DNA of 64,000 nt. Origin: Cryptomeria japonica (lineage: Eukaryota > Streptophyta > Pinopsida > Cupressales > Cupressaceae). The DNA lies in NCBI RefSeq assembly GCF_030272615.1, contig NC_081406.1, positions 139,897,361-139,961,360 of the forward strand. The letters are read 5' to 3'. Position numbers and translations under genes: made by a program. Shown in pieces: positions 43,423 through 56,389 of this stretch. A model generated the notes under the pieces. That model saw only the letters and a program-made list of their open reading frames with translations, had not been told where the DNA came from and did not search any database. The stretch's first letter is position 1. Each line of letters begins with the position of its first letter.

Positions 43423-44807
43423 ATGGACTTCCATGCTGCGGTGGGTTCTAAACCCCCACCTCAGAATATGAAGACATTTTCCAATAACCTTTTCTCCTCA
43501 GAACCGGGGTCTGGAAGTACTGGTATTTCTCGCCTTACGAAGATTAATGGGTGTCTGGAGAGATGCAGTGAAAGGCTGAAGCTGGTTATTCCTCCGAAGA
43601 TGATAGATGAAGACGTTGAGTACTTTTCAAAACACTCGCTCTACTGCAAATTTATGGGAATGAGGGTCTCCCTGCAGTTCTTGGAAAACTGGGCGTAGAG
43701 GTCTTGGGCACCAGATGGGGAAATGGAGATTATGTTGCTGGCGAACAACTGTTTCATGGTTACATTCAACTATATGGAGGACCAAAATAGGGTTTTTGAA
43801 GGAGGCCCGTATTTTTACAACCACGTGGGGTTGTTCATCAAACCTTGGCATGCGGGGTTTAACCCTTCAGAGGAGCTCCCAAACAGGGTTTCTGTATGGG
43901 TTCGATTACCACGTCTTCCAGTGGAATGCTATCGAGAGGACGTGTTACGAATGCTAGCAGCACTGCTAGGGAACCAGTGGGATCTTCATCGCAAACCCTA
44001 GGGAGAAAGGTAATGACCTTTGCGTGCATTTGTGTTGAAATTGATCTTACTAAACCATTACCAGATGTTATAGATATGTGTGTGGGTTCTTACTCATGGG
44101 TTCAACAGCTAGACTATGAGACTTTACCTTTTCACTGTCGTTTGTGTCATGAGTATGGTCATTTACAACGTAAATGCCCTACATATAAACCAGTGGTGCA
44201 CCAACCTCAACAACCAACCCAGAGTCAAGATAGGGTTGATAAAGGAAAAAGTGCTATGGTGACTGATGTTGTGGGTGCTGAGGGTTTTGTTCCAGTTAAG
44301 ACAAGGAACAAAAATCGAGGCCAGAAGAGGTCCCTTCAGGAGAGACAGGAGGAGGATACCTTTAACAGATTTGAAGCATTAGATGACCTTAGCCAACAAG
44401 AAGTGAATTCGGGGTTAACCCCTTTGGATCAGGGGGCTTCAGGGGGGGCACCAGAAAGAGTTAGGGAGGACTTTTCCCAGGCCTTGGTAGTGACTGGAAA
44501 CCAACAAATGGAGATGGAGCAGGCTATAGGGGCCGAGTTGGGACTCATTCCTGGTTCGGAGGTGAATTTGGGTGGGGGGGAGGGGTCCCCAATAGCCCTG
44601 AAATTGGAACCGGCTGGAGCTAAGACTAGTAAGTCTTTTGTTCACCTGGGTCTTCATCAGAAAGATATTAAGAAAAGTGCCTCAGAAAAAATCTCAAAGG
44701 TTGGCAGAAAGAAGGATGTGGATAAAATCAAAATGATGGGAGAGAATTTGATTGAGTCAGGGTTAGTAAAGACCTTGGATTCTCACTTTTCCAACCCTCC
44801 CAAATGA
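43423..44807 (+). pseudogene. LINE ORF1 (DUF4283-type RNA-binding protein with CCHC knuckle)
   Basis: ORF1 proteins of plant L1 elements bind the element RNA. The N-terminal part (FSNNLFSSE, then FMGMRVSLQFLENWA) reaches a stop at 43696-43698 and continues in frame with IMLLANNCFMVTFNYMED, GPYFYNHVGLFIKPWHAGF and VWVRLPRLPVECY, which is the DUF4283 pattern. A frameshift near 43970 is followed by the frame 43896-44807: CICVEIDLTKPLPD, then the zinc knuckle CRLCHEYGHLQRKC and a charged tail. The stop TGA (44805-44807) overlaps the ORF2 ATG (44804-44806) as ATGA. Confidence 0.8.
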
Positions 44808-47800
44808 TTGTACTCTCATGGAATGTAAGGGGCTTGAACAACGGCCCTAGACAAAAAGTTGTTCAAGATTTGATTAGGAATCATTCACCTGATGTCCTTT
44901 TCTTGCAAGAAACTAAACTTTCAGTGGAGAGTATGATGGGTCTTGTGCCAAAGCTGTGGGGGCGAGGTGAGTGTCAGTGTGTTGGGGTAGCTGGTTCCTC
45001 GGGAGGGGTGGCCTGTCTTTGGAACCCTTTAAGGCTCCACCCTATCTGGTGGGCCGCCTCCAGATCCTTGTTATCCGGGGTGCTATCTAGTCGCGAGACT
45101 GGGGAAGTCATCTTGTTTTCAAATATCTATGCTCCCACTGATCTTCAGGGTAAGCAAAACTTATGGTCTCATGTTGCTGGTATGCAAAGGTTGGCCCCTT
45201 TTCATCCTTGGATTATGGCAGGAGACTTCAATGCCATTCTGGAGTTGAGCAAGAAGAAGGGGGGTGTAATACGGTTGGAACCTTCTTCAGTCCTTTTCCA
45301 GGATAGTATCTCCCTGCTGCAGCTGGTTGACATCAAGCCTAGCAATGGCTTGTTCACTTGGAACAACAGGAGGGTGGGTGAGAATTGGATTGCTGAACGG
45401 TTGGATCGCTTTTTGGTTTCTTGCTTTTGGATTGGCGAGGGGTGGTCCACAACATCTGAGATTCTTGATTGGAGTGGGTCGGATCATTGGCCCATCAAGT
45501 TGGTTTCGTCCTCGGCTCGGGTTGCTCGCTCGCCTTCATTCAAATTTCAACTTATGTGGCTTTGGGACCCCTCTTTACAGGATCTGGTTGCAGATTGGTG
45601 GAGGAAAGGCAGGTCGGCCTTTGGCACTGCCATGTTCTCTTTTGCCAAGCAGCTGCAATTTGTTAAGCGTCAGCTTAAACAGTGGAACCGTCAAGGGTTT
45701 GGGAACATCTTTCATGAGAAGAAAGCTGCCCAAATTGTGTTGAATGAGATCACTAGGGAAATCAGAGAGCATGGGTTGTCGGAGGAATTGCTTAGAGAGG
45801 AAGACAAGGCTGTCAAGGTGGTTGAGGAATGGGAGATTAGGGAAGAAATTTATTGGAAGCGGAGAGCTCGCATTGATTGGCTGAAGGAGGGGGACAAGAA
45901 TACGGCTTTCTTCTTCAACTCTGTGAAAGCAAGGAGACACAAAAATTCCATTCCTGTTCCAGTTAATGATAGAGGTGAGCAGTGCTTATCCTTGCAGGAG
46001 ATGTCTAGGGAGTCCCTTCAGTTTTTCCATCCCTCTTTAGGGAAGAATCTCAGGGGGAAACAGTGGAGGAGAATCTGGTTCTGGCTTGCATCCCTTCTCT
46101 TGTCTCGAGGGAGATGAATGAGAAGCTTTTGCGTCCTATCTTGATGGAAGAACTTGAGAGGATTGTCTTCCATATGAGGAAAGGGAAGGCTCCTGGACCA
46201 GATGGGTTCCTAGTTGAATTCTTTCAAGAGTTCTGGGGTATTATTAAGCTAGATTTATTGGATGTTGTCCAGGAGTCCCAGAGAAATAAGCAGATGCTTA
46301 GGGCTTTGAATGCGACCTTCATTGCTCTAATCCCCAAGTGTGAAGGGGTCGACCGGTTAGGCCAGTTTCGCCCTATCTCTCTCTGCAATGTGATTTATAA
46401 GATCATCTCTAAACTGATAGCAGATAGATTGAAGAAGTGCCTGGGGAGTGTTATTTCAGAGGAGCAGAGTGGGTTTGTGGAAGGCTGCCAAATTCTAGAT
46501 GGGGTGGTCATTGCTACGAAGACCATTCACTCTATGGCAACCTCCAAGGAAAAGGCTATGTTTATCAAGTTGGATATGGCTAAGGCGTATGATAGAGTTC
46601 AGTGGTCCTTCCTTCAGAAGATCCTCACGGCTTTTGGTTTTGCTGATGAGTGGATCCAATGGGTTATGAGTTGTGTTACGTCCACCTCTTTCTCGGTGCT
46701 TATCAATGGGGACCATACTGAGCTATTCGGGGCTTCAAGGGGTCTCTGCCAGGGGGATCCCCTCTCCCCTTATTTATTCATTCTTCTTGCTGAGGGTATG
46801 GGGAGGCTGATTAAGCATAATGTGGGCCTGGGTAATATTCAAGGTTGGAGTTGAGGTAATGACTTGCAGCCGCAGTCTCACTTGCAGTTTGCGGATGATA
46901 CAGCCCTTATGGGGCTAGCTCGGATCAACGAAGCTTCTAATTTCTAATATGCGTAAGGTCCTGGATGTTTATCTTGCAGTGTCTAGCCAGTTAATTAATG
47001 AGGATAAGTCTTCTATCCTCTTTTTCAACACTCTTGAAGATATCCAAAGGAGGATTGCTTTTATTCTGAGATTCCAAATTGGCTCCCTACCCTTGACTTA
47101 TTTAGGAATTCCTATCTCTCCTAGCAACCCTCCTAGGGAGTCGTGGCAGGGGAACTTGGATAAATTCTGATCAAAGGTTGATCACTGGACTCATAGATGG
47201 TTATCCTTTGCGGGGAGGGTTCAACTGATTCAGTCGGTGGTTCAGGCTCTACCGACCTATCGATGTATGCTTCAGGTGGCTCCTAAGTGGTTCTTGAAGG
47301 GTTTGGACTCTCTGGCTAGGCAGTTCTTATGGGCAGGAAATCTCTCCTCTTCCAAGTGGAGTCTGGTCAATTAGGACTTGGTGTGTAGCCCGAAGCAGTC
47401 GGGGGGGCTTGGGTTAAGGCAGTCTATTCTTTTTGGGGAGGCATTTGCAGCTAAATTGTACTAGAGGTGGTGTGTTGAGCAGGATCGAGGTTAGGCCAAG
47501 ATTTTGACCAACAAATATATGCAGAAGATCCCGTTGGAGGAAATCCCTAGATATCCACTTGAAGGAAAGGGCTCATCGATCTAGAACACGCTAAAGAGGG
47601 GGGCTTCTCTCATTAAGGTAGGGCTTTTTTGGATTTGTAGAAGGGGGGAAGAGGTCCTTTTCTGGAAGGACTCTTGGGATGGTTACCCTCCCATCCTTGA
47701 TCAGTTTCCTAACCTTGGAAACATGGGCCAGAGGTTTTTGGACGTGGGATGGTCAAGGGTGAGTGATTTTAAGGTTGTCTATAGGTGCAGTCAGCTGGAT

Positions 47801-49101
47801 TTGGAACGGTGGAAGAATCCTAATGAGTGGCCGGTGGTTGGGATGGAGGAAGAATGTGCTGAGCTACAGGACATTTTGGCGAATAGACACTATAGCTCTC
47901 TTAAGAGTAGGGATGGGCTTGCTTGGTCTCCAAATCCTAAGGGTGTCTTTTATGTGGCTAATGGTTACTGGGAATTGATGAGCCGAAGACTTGAGGGAAG
48001 AGAAGTGAACTGGTGGAAACAGGTGTGGAATAATGCTTCTTGGTCGAAGTGACACTGCTTTGCTTGGACTTTAGCTTGGAATAGATGTCTTACTTGGGAC
48101 AATATCTGCAAGCGGGGATTCTTGGGGCCTTCTATCTATGTTTTGTGTGGTAATGGAGAGGAAGATTCCTCTCATCTGTTCTTTAGATGCCCATTCTCTA
48201 TGCTTATCTGGCACTATTGGTGGGGGGTGTGGAAGCATCCTTGTGTCCATGCAGATTCTCTGGTGGAATTTTGGAGCAGTTTGGACAGACCTCCTATTCT
48301 GTCCTCCTTCATCCAGACTATCTGGTATATTGGGCCCATCTTCATTCTGTGGCAGATCTGGCTCGAAAGGAATAGGAGGATTTTTTGTGAGGCCAAATTG
48401 TTTGTTCAACAAGTTTGGAATAGGATCACTGTTATGATTCGGGAGACAGTGGAAGCTAAGTGTGAGGTAAACTTCCCGTTGGGTAGAAATGAGGCAAATA
48501 TTGTGAGTATGCTTAGATTGTAGGAGCTATCTCCGACCTCTGCTTATGTTAGGAGAGGTAGACGGGCTATTAAGAAGGTGCAAAGGGTGGGAAGGTGGAT
48601 ACCCCCTCAGGATGAGTTTATCAAGATTAACACTGATGGATCATTTAGGGGTAACCCAGGCCTTGCTGGAGTAGGGGGTGTTGGTAGGAACAACAGGAGG
48701 GAGGTTGTTTTCTTCTTTTTGGTGCATAAAGGATGGCAGTTTAATAATTTTATGGAGGGTTTAGTGATTCTTTATGCACTGGAGCGGGCTTTGGCGTTGG
48801 GTTGTAGGAAGCAGATTCACAAATTGTTGTTAACTTGTTGTCTAAGCAGAAGGTGAGTGGGATTCACTGGCAATTGGCAGGGATTGCTCAACAAAATCTC
48901 CAAATTAGCTCTTAAATGGAGCAGGTGTCCTTCATCCATATTCCTCGTGAATGGAATGGAGTGGCGGACTGTTTGGCCAAGTGGGCCTCAGATCATGATA
49001 GTGATTGGAAAGTGGAAGGTTGGGAGCATCTCTCTAGGGACTACTATCAAGAGTTGCAAAAGATTTTCACTGAGGACATGGATGGTTTTGAAGTTGGTTG
49101 A
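44804..49101 (+). pseudogene. LINE ORF2 (endonuclease, reverse transcriptase, RNase H)
   Basis: The apurinic-type endonuclease is intact by eye: LSWNVRGLN, LFLQETKLS, IMAGDFNAIL and SGSDHWPIKL in the first 230 residues. The frame is open to 46117, then shifts to 46063-46854. RT motifs are KGKAPGPDGFLVEFFQEFW, FRPISLCNVIYKIISK, KLDMAKAYDRVQW and GLCQGDPLSPYLF, then a stop at 46852-46854 and FADDTALMGL in the next stretch. Later pieces (47723-48052, 48122-48523 with a CxxxxxxSHLFFRCPF zinc-like segment, 48578-48856 and 48916-49101) encode the C-terminal region and an RNase H starting KINTDGSFRGNPGLAG. At least eight lesions rule out activity. Confidence 0.85.
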
Positions 49102-49199
49102 TTTGTGGTTGGGTTGGTTGTTTTCTCTGGGGCCTCGGGGCTCCACCTTTCTGTGTAATGCTTTTTTCTGATTTTCAATAATTTTTTTACCCTTTTTAT

Positions 49200-49217
49200 T
49201 CAATATCACTTAAATCA
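49200..49217. repeat. LINE target-site duplication, right copy
   Basis: This is an exact second copy of the 18-bp site at 42963-42980. Confidence 0.92.
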
Positions 49218-52200
49218 AATATGGATAATTAATAGAATTGAAATTTTTTCCTTGAATCAATATGTGAGCAAGATTTGTGGATATTTAATAGAAAGCAATG
49301 GCGAACACCACTAAAATTTCACTCAAACACTAGGCTATCATTGGTAAATTTTATGACATATGTCCAAACTTGAAATGTCTACATGAATGGGCATCCTCGA
49401 AATAGAAGCAATTGATTAACTCTCAAATTGATTTGTTGCCCCTACACTAAGGGTAGGTCCCCATAGAGTTGCTTGGCTTATTTTGGCTAGCAACCACTGC
49501 TTTATTTTTTAAGCAACAATTTATGGAGTTGGTGTTCCCACGAGTATTCAATTTTGTTGCTTATTTTTAAGCAGTCATCTTAAATTATATTTTTAAATAA
49601 AAATAATATTAATAAATTCTATAGTTAAAATTTAGAAAAAAATAGGACAAATAAAAAAGAGGCAATTTCTTTTTGAAGACGAGTGTCTTTTTTTTATATA
49701 CATGAAGACAAGGGTCTTTTTTTTTACATGAAGGTAAGAGTCATTTTTCTCACTACATAGTTTATTTTTAGCCCCCTCTTTTTCAAAGATTATTTTCATG
49801 CGCTACACTAAAATAGAGGAAGATTCTAATTTATCTTTTTTCCATTAAAAAATGCATGAGAACACTCCAACTTCCTAAACTTAAGTGAATATTGTACTTA
49901 AGTAGTCTCATGGAATCATGGGATAAGTGTTTTTAAATTATTGTTGCAAAACAAAAGTAAACAATAATCCAATATAAGAATTTGGGTCACAGGATAAACA
50001 CTATATATTTAAAACATGGATACCCTTCTTTTGGTCCTAAGGGAGACTCTGCCACAATCCCAATGTTGGCTTCACCTCCCTTGACCTGAGACTCTGGGTT
50101 GAAATGATAGACAATCTATTTTGTAATTTTTTGCATTCTTCAGAAGGTACTAAAAATCTACTCTAGTAAATTACAAAATTTTTAATCAAAATGGATTTGG
50201 ATTTGGATGAGTGATTTTTTTCCTTCAGCTTTCATTTTGTATTCTGATGATGGATTGTAGATTGTGGTTCAAAACATTGATGCAAAAGAATCTCACATAG
50301 TTGAATCTAGAAATAGCACAAATAATTTATGTCTCAATACTTGACTATGTGAACATCCCCTCAGGTGTTAGAAGGTAATTCTAGTATGAAAATTTTGCAG
50401 CCTACTATTCAAGAAGGGCTTCAAGTATTTTAAAAACTTGCACAACAAGAAGAGTTGGACTTGATGGCATGGGGTAGAGCCTCTCCACTGTTGATTTGAT
50501 TTGATCCTTGTTAGAAGGGGACCCCCTCACCATAGCCATGTGTCGAACAGTATGCGCTAGTCTCCTATGGCTTTGCTAGCAAGGGTCCAAGTGAATCTTT
50601 GTCAGCAAACATTCCATTCTTGTCCTTGGGTTCCATGGAGAATGTGACTCCCACCTCTCCAAAAGAAGTTCAAGTTTATTTAAAGTCCATTGTGACTGAT
50701 TGTATCCATAGGGAAAAGAATGATTAGGTGGTAGTATAGACGAAAAAATATTCCTCCAGAAACAGATGAGAATTTAATACATAGTATGTCCTTTTCTCCC
50801 AAGGCAAAAGGGAGAGATTGATGTGAGGTATGGTTTAGGGTTTAGTTATTCTATTTGGCATTCTGGACTATGCAATTGGCCTTAGTTTATTAGTAATTAG
50901 ATTCTAGATGATTGTTATTTCCATGTTTTGTAATTTCTCATAAAAAAGGTTATCTCTAATTTTTATTTACTTGTTTTAATAAATTGTCCTTAGTTTAGTG
51001 TAGTTAGGTTCTTAAACATAAAATGTTTTTAGTTCATTGTTTTACTATTTACAAGTGTAAATTTTTTATCTATTCTAAAGTAGCTACATTCTTATAGTTA
51101 AATTTACCAATTACTATATTATTATTTCTTTAATGGTAAGATGTGTTGAAGAGCTTCAAGGATAAAGATGGGCAATTCTTGAACTCAAGTAATTAATCAC
51201 AAAAAGAAGTAAACAATATTATAAATTTACTTTGAGCGTTATTACATTCTCAAAGGAGAAGGTTATGACTGAAGCTAAATATTTTTCCACTTGATATTTA
51301 AAACAAGCTTTACAATATATTGATGATTCCAATCTTTCAAAATGTTACAATTAAATTTAAATATAGTTATTAGCACTCTACATATTTCTTTTATATCATA
51401 TGTATCAATAGAGACATATCTTGGTAGTTCTTTTTTTTAAAATGAACAAATAGAATTCAATTTCGAGTATGGATGTGCGATTTTCTACTTGTTTCATTTT
51501 CGGCAAGTTGAGCCTTTCTGAGAGCTTTTAAGTGGTTTTCGGGCAAACTGGTCAGAATGTGCAGTTTCCTCCTGCCAATTTCGGCCCAAAAGCCGATTTT
51601 ATAGATTTTAAGTTGATTCTCGAGTGCATGGAGGATTTTGTCAGATTAGAAAGTTTGGCCTAAATGCTTGAAGTGCGTGATTTTAAACTCTTTGCCATTT
51701 CAGTCTGATGAAGGATTTCACGATCTTAGAGTTCGTCATGATTTTTGGGATACTTAGGCAAAATGAAGGCACATTGGTGAACTTCGAATTCGGTCAGAGA
51801 AGGCGATTTGTGAGAAACATGCGATTCAAGGTTATTTCGGGCTCAAAGAGGAACTAATATGCCATGATTGGAAGCAAGGCACTATATAGAGATACATGGA
51901 GATGACAATTCATGAGCTAAAAAGACTATAAAAGGATAATCATACAATTTTAAAACTTTTCTTGCTGAACTATAGAACATCATTTAATCATATGTATGAT
52001 TCTATATATTTATAATAGTATTACAATTAAAGATGTCCATATTTTTACAATACATTATGTAAAAAAGTGGATCATTTTGAAAAATTAAATAAACAAATAT
52101 AACAACATTTTTAAAATTTACTAAGACATTAAATTTGCAATACCCTTTAAAAAATCAATTCTTTATATTAGAAGTAACCACCTTTAAATATAGAGTTAAA

Positions 52201-52286
52201 TAGCATTATTATTTTTTAACATTATTTTAAATAACTCTTATAATTTTAAAAAGAATCACTCACTAAAATTATTAGATTGTTCTATT
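49218..52286. other. Intergenic region without a recognisable gene
   Basis: This AT-rich DNA carries scattered GC-richer patches (about 50030-50110, 50500-50600 and 51440-51900). The patch at 51440-51900 (ttttcggcaagttgag, tttcggcccaaaagccgatttt) looks like an old repeat. I see no open frame with coding character, no TG...CA unit with a duplication, and no RNA gene. Confidence 0.5.
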
Positions 52287-52305
52287 TAATAGACATTTTG
52301 ATTTT
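52287..52305. repeat. SINE target-site duplication, left copy
   Basis: The 19-bp TAATAGACATTTTGATTTT at 52287-52305 is repeated exactly at 52435-52453. Confidence 0.88.
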
Positions 52306-52434
52306 ATTTTTTTGGTAGGTAATAGGTCGAAGTCCGCTAAGAGAATTCCTTTTAGATGTTCTTATTGGGAATTGAACTTGGATCTCCATAGTGAGAATCC
52401 AGTGTTTTAACCAATTAAGCTCAACCCCTTGAAC
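52306..52434 (-). mobile_element. tRNA-derived SINE (129 bp)
   Basis: Read on the minus strand from 52434 it begins GTTCAAGGGGTTGAGCTTAA. The A-box-like GAGCTTAATTGG and the B-box-like GTTCAATTCCC lie at tRNA spacing with a Glu-type anticodon arm (GGATTCTCACTATGG) between. After the tRNA-like head comes a short unrelated body and an A-rich tail (ACCAAAAAAATAAAAT). The perfect 19-bp duplication proves retroposition. It would be transcribed by RNA polymerase III and mobilised by a LINE enzyme. Confidence 0.8.
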
Positions 52435-52892
52435 TAATAGACATTTTGATTTTCCTCTCACATATTTTTTAAGAAATACTTAAGCTCATTAATTTCTGTC
52501 ACTATTAAATTATATATTATTTATGTTCTTCTCAACCAGACATATGGTATTTCTTATTATCAACTACAAAATTGAGAGTTATTATAAAGACAGACCTATT
52601 TTGTTTAGTATTTCTCTTAGTGGCCTTGAAAGAACTGTTTTGGCTAAAACATCTCTATCTCATAGACAAGGCAGAGGAAGAAGAGTTGATGGTAGAAGTT
52701 TTGATCTTCGAAAAAGCAGAATGTGTTTACATCAAACTTGCGTTTTTTTTTTTAAAAATAGATAAGAAAGTCTCTTTTATTGTTATCATAGATTTAGACC
52801 TATCAGCATAAAAATAGAGATCAATACCATATAGTATAAACTAATTTAGAATTGAAACCCATTAATTTCAACCAGTTAGGCCTTAAGAGGAA
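52435..52892. other. SINE right duplication and 3' flank of the XPB-type gene
   Basis: 52435-52453 is the right SINE duplication. The rest is the downstream flank or 3' UTR of the minus-strand helicase gene. A T-run at 52743-52752 (A-run on the minus strand) is present, but I see no convincing poly(A) signal. Plus-strand open frames at 52523-52811 are not supported. Confidence 0.45.
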
Positions 52893-53324
52893 TCATTTGA
52901 ACCTCTTTTTGAACAAACTACTTTTATGTTCTCTCTTCTTCTTCTTCTCAGGCGGCTGTTTCTGTTCCTGATCACATTTGCTTTGGAGAGCAAGGTGAAG
53001 CAGCTGGGCCTGAACATCTTCCCTAGAAAATAAGAGTGAAGAAGACTCCTCCTTTGTGGGAATGTTAGTCATAGAGGTGAAAGTGTAGCCCTGGTTCACC
53101 AAGAACTGTTGTCTTTTACTGGCAAAGCACATTTCAATGGTGTCCTGAGAAACAAGAGAGTAGAAAACAGCTTGGCCACCCGTTATAACGCCAAATTTGT
53201 CTTTGGTGGGCTTTGGACGTAGAACACGACCTAGCCGCTGGGCTTCTTGCCTCCTTGATCCACCCTGAGATGATATCTGAATTACCACTGTCGCCTCTGG
53301 CAGATCCAGTGATGTATCTCCCAC
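52893..53324 (-). CDS. XPB: XPB/ERCC3-type TFIIH helicase, last exon
   Basis: XPB is the 3'-5' DNA helicase/translocase of TFIIH, acting in transcription initiation and nucleotide-excision repair in the nucleus. This exon encodes about 143 residues. It starts after an ACAG acceptor with VGDTSLDLPEATVVIQISSQ, then motif VI SRRQEAQRLGRVLRPK, then VFYSLVSQDTIEMCFASKRQ, QQFLVNQGYTF and a lysine-rich C-terminus ending HKSSLFKKRFK with TGA at 52893-52895. The order and the terminal LFKK(R) motif match plant XPB, but many residues differ and the segment after motif VI is shorter. The exon is open with no lesion, so I treat it as functional; a diverged paralog is likely. Confidence 0.82.
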   Translation of the reverse strand: MGDTSLDLPEATVVIQISSQGGSRRQEAQRLGRVLRPKPTKDKFGVITGGQAVFYSLVSQDTIEMCFASKRQQFLVNQGYTFTSMTNIPTKEESSSLLFSREDVQAQLLHLALQSKCDQEQKQPPEKKKKREHKSSLFKKRFK

Positions 53325-56300
53325 CTGTTTCGATACACACATCCTTAAATATTTCATATGATAACGGACATTAAGTTTCCACAATTCATAAGATCTAAAT
53401 CAGTTGTTTCTGAATTCAATTCTGTGTAAGTTTTTTGCATCAACATTGGATCCATCATCAGGATGACAATAGCTAGAAAGCATGCAAGATGAAAAATGAT
53501 AATATCGATGGCTATTCAAGGATGCATGATAATATTCATGGCTAGATACTACTTTTCATCAATAGAAATTGTTGTTAAATTCATTTAAGACAATGATAAT
53601 GTGAACAAATTGTGAAATAATACATCATAATGACTCAATAGCACAAAACAACTATAATTCTTAAACTATCAATTCAATTATTTATCCATCACTTATATCA
53701 ATTTGATCATTAGGTCTTGTTAGTATGGATTAGTTTGTGAAATGCAATATGATCGATCTAATTCTAATTTTAAATATGTTGTTTTAATAGGTTAGATTGT
53801 GCACTGCAATATGATGTATTTAATTCAAATGTAAAATATTTTAGTTTCAAGGTATTGTGTAAGGATCTTATAATTATTTAGAAATTGACATATCAGATAT
53901 TATATAATATTAGAAATATGTATTTTTAGAAAGTCTCAAGTCATTAACAAAGTATAAAATAATCATTTGAAAAGCACATGACCACTTGAAATCATATTAA
54001 ATTATACAACATATTAATAATTTCTTTGATATCTTGCTGCAAATGTTTTGTATACTTTTCATTATATGTTCATTTAAATTGTAGATGTGAAAGAGACATA
54101 ATTGTACATATATTTATGGCTTTTTTAACAATTAGATAAGTAGTTACCTATTGATGTGGTCAGATATAATTATGAATAAAAAATATATACATGCTAAAAA
54201 GGCTTAAGAAATGGAATAAAAAGTTAATTGAAACTTAATTGTAACTCCATTAAGCAAACATATTGGATAAACTTTGAGAATAATCTTAAAATCTCTCACA
54301 CACAACATCTTGTTGCGCACACAATCTATGTATGTGGTTGTGCTTCAATGGATTTGTACTTGAGAGATGATATCTAGTTCTTCTTCATAGAACAACATGA
54401 CTTTGAATTTTGTTTTTGGCTTTGGGATACAATTTATAGATTGGGAGGAGGATTGATCAAGGGTTGAGATTTGTCAAGAGATGAATGGTTGATGTTAACT
54501 GATAGTATTAGAGAGAGGAGTCTAATATTAAAAACCCATATATCTCCTTAAATAAATAAATAAATAGAAACCATTAACCTCATTGCATGTAAACTAGATC
54601 AAAATAAATCATCTCATGAAAAAAAATCCTTTCGCAAATGCCAATATGTCAATATAATTCATTAGAATGTGAAAACACAAAAAATAAATAAAATTTACCT
54701 ATGATAGATTCTAGAACAATTGCATATATAGGTCTAAAAAGTTCTAAAATACCTTTCCAATGTTGTAAGATTGCAAATATCAAAGATCTAACAAAAAATT
54801 GTAAGTTATAAGCGAAAAATGATGACCTAACTTTAACTGAGCATAAAATGTAATAACAACAAAATTTGTTGAAAAGACCTATACTATTGAAAATTAATTG
54901 GACCAACCTTTTATTGATATCTTGTTTTCTTGATTTCAATGCCATACACCCAATTTATGGCCAAAAGAAAAAATAGATACTGAGGGAAAATGGGGACTAA
55001 GAGGGGGTAACCTAGGCTATTTGTATGAATTGATGTTAGCAAATATTTTGGGAATATTAAATTGGGCTAGCAAAAAAATATGGTTATAAAAGTAAATATT
55101 GGTCACTAGAATGTATAAGGTGCTCCTAGTTTATTTTGTGGAGATAGTGAAATATTTTATGTTGGAAAAAAATTATACCACCAAATTCTATTGATATGGA
55201 ATTGTTGAATATTGTGATGGTTGCTATAGGAAGTTTTACCTATTCTCATTGGTTGAAAAATTATCACTATTGGATGGAGGGAGGATTATCACAAATGGGT
55301 GGGTGGCCAACAATGCTAATAGCTACCATAGATCAACCAAAGGAGACCTTGCCAAACTTGAGTTGACCACTAATTTTTTTTTTGAGTTTTCTTTCAGAGA
55401 ATAAAGAGCAAAACTAGAGAATAGATGAAACCCTAATCTACAAGATATACCAAGAGTATTCATGGTGGTTTGGTGTCAATGCAAGACCATAAGATAGTAT
55501 GGACTTATGGATTTTTTGTGCAAGATGCCTAGCCACCCAAAAATATTTTTTTTTCATTTTTAGCAATTTGATAGGCATTTTAAAACTTTTTGGTCATTTA
55601 GATCCAACAATGATACCCATTTTTCTCTAGGATGAGCTGATTTTGGATAAGAATTTATAGATCTTATTTTTGATACCATGTTGGATTAATAGTGAACCCC
55701 ATATCTCCCAAAATCACATGCAATGAAAATACATATCACATCTAAAGAGAGAAAGGAATGAATAAGTGTTATGCAACCTTGAGAAAGGAATTGATCCACA
55801 CAAACATCTCATATTGAGGTTAACCTCTAGTGAATTGATGCAATTAGATTAAAATAGATAATTACAATTAAGGAATACATTTTTATAAAGGAAAAATATA
55901 ATTTAAGCACTAGATTAAATTGTTGATGAGGATTGAGTTAGATCATGATAAGTGTTCTCATCCTATGTTTTTTATTATGTTAGCACGGAGAAGGCCCTGA
56001 ATCCTACAAAACAACAAAATTAGAGAGCAACAACATAAGGTCTAGCATCACACAGCTAGCATAAGAACCACTACCATCCACTCTAAAAAATAACTTCAAA
56101 AATCATTATGTCCTTGTAAGTAAACATACTGTTATGAGCTAACCACCTTCTACCTAACATATTGCTAGTAGTAAGATGATATAAAGAGTTAACAAACTTA
56201 ACAGAGTTTTCAACAGTAATAAAAGTCTGATGCTTATGGCACGCAAGCCAATTACTTAAGAAATACTTAAAATGCCTACTGTGAGGTAGGAAAAGTTAGG

Positions 56301-56389
56301 CATGAAATGAAAGCCATAAATCCCACATCAATGAAGGTACAAAATACAACATAAGCAAGTAAGGTAAGAAAATGCAAACCATCCTTCAT

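Larger units (their letters stand above)
42981..49199 (+). mobile_element. Full-length but inactive L1-type LINE
   Basis: The 6219-bp element has a GC-rich 5' leader, ORF1, ORF2 and a short 3' end, flanked by a perfect 18-bp duplication. The 5' end starts GATGGCGCGCGTGCAGAGG. The 3' end is not poly(A): it finishes '...aataatttttttaccctttttat' before the duplication. The base composition (high GC) contrasts sharply with the AT-rich surroundings. ORF2 has multiple stops and frameshifts. Confidence 0.9.

Noticed and set aside
52306-52434. Functional tRNA gene
   Set aside because: The cloverleaf is incomplete, acceptor arms do not pair, and the 19-bp duplication plus A-rich tail show a SINE.
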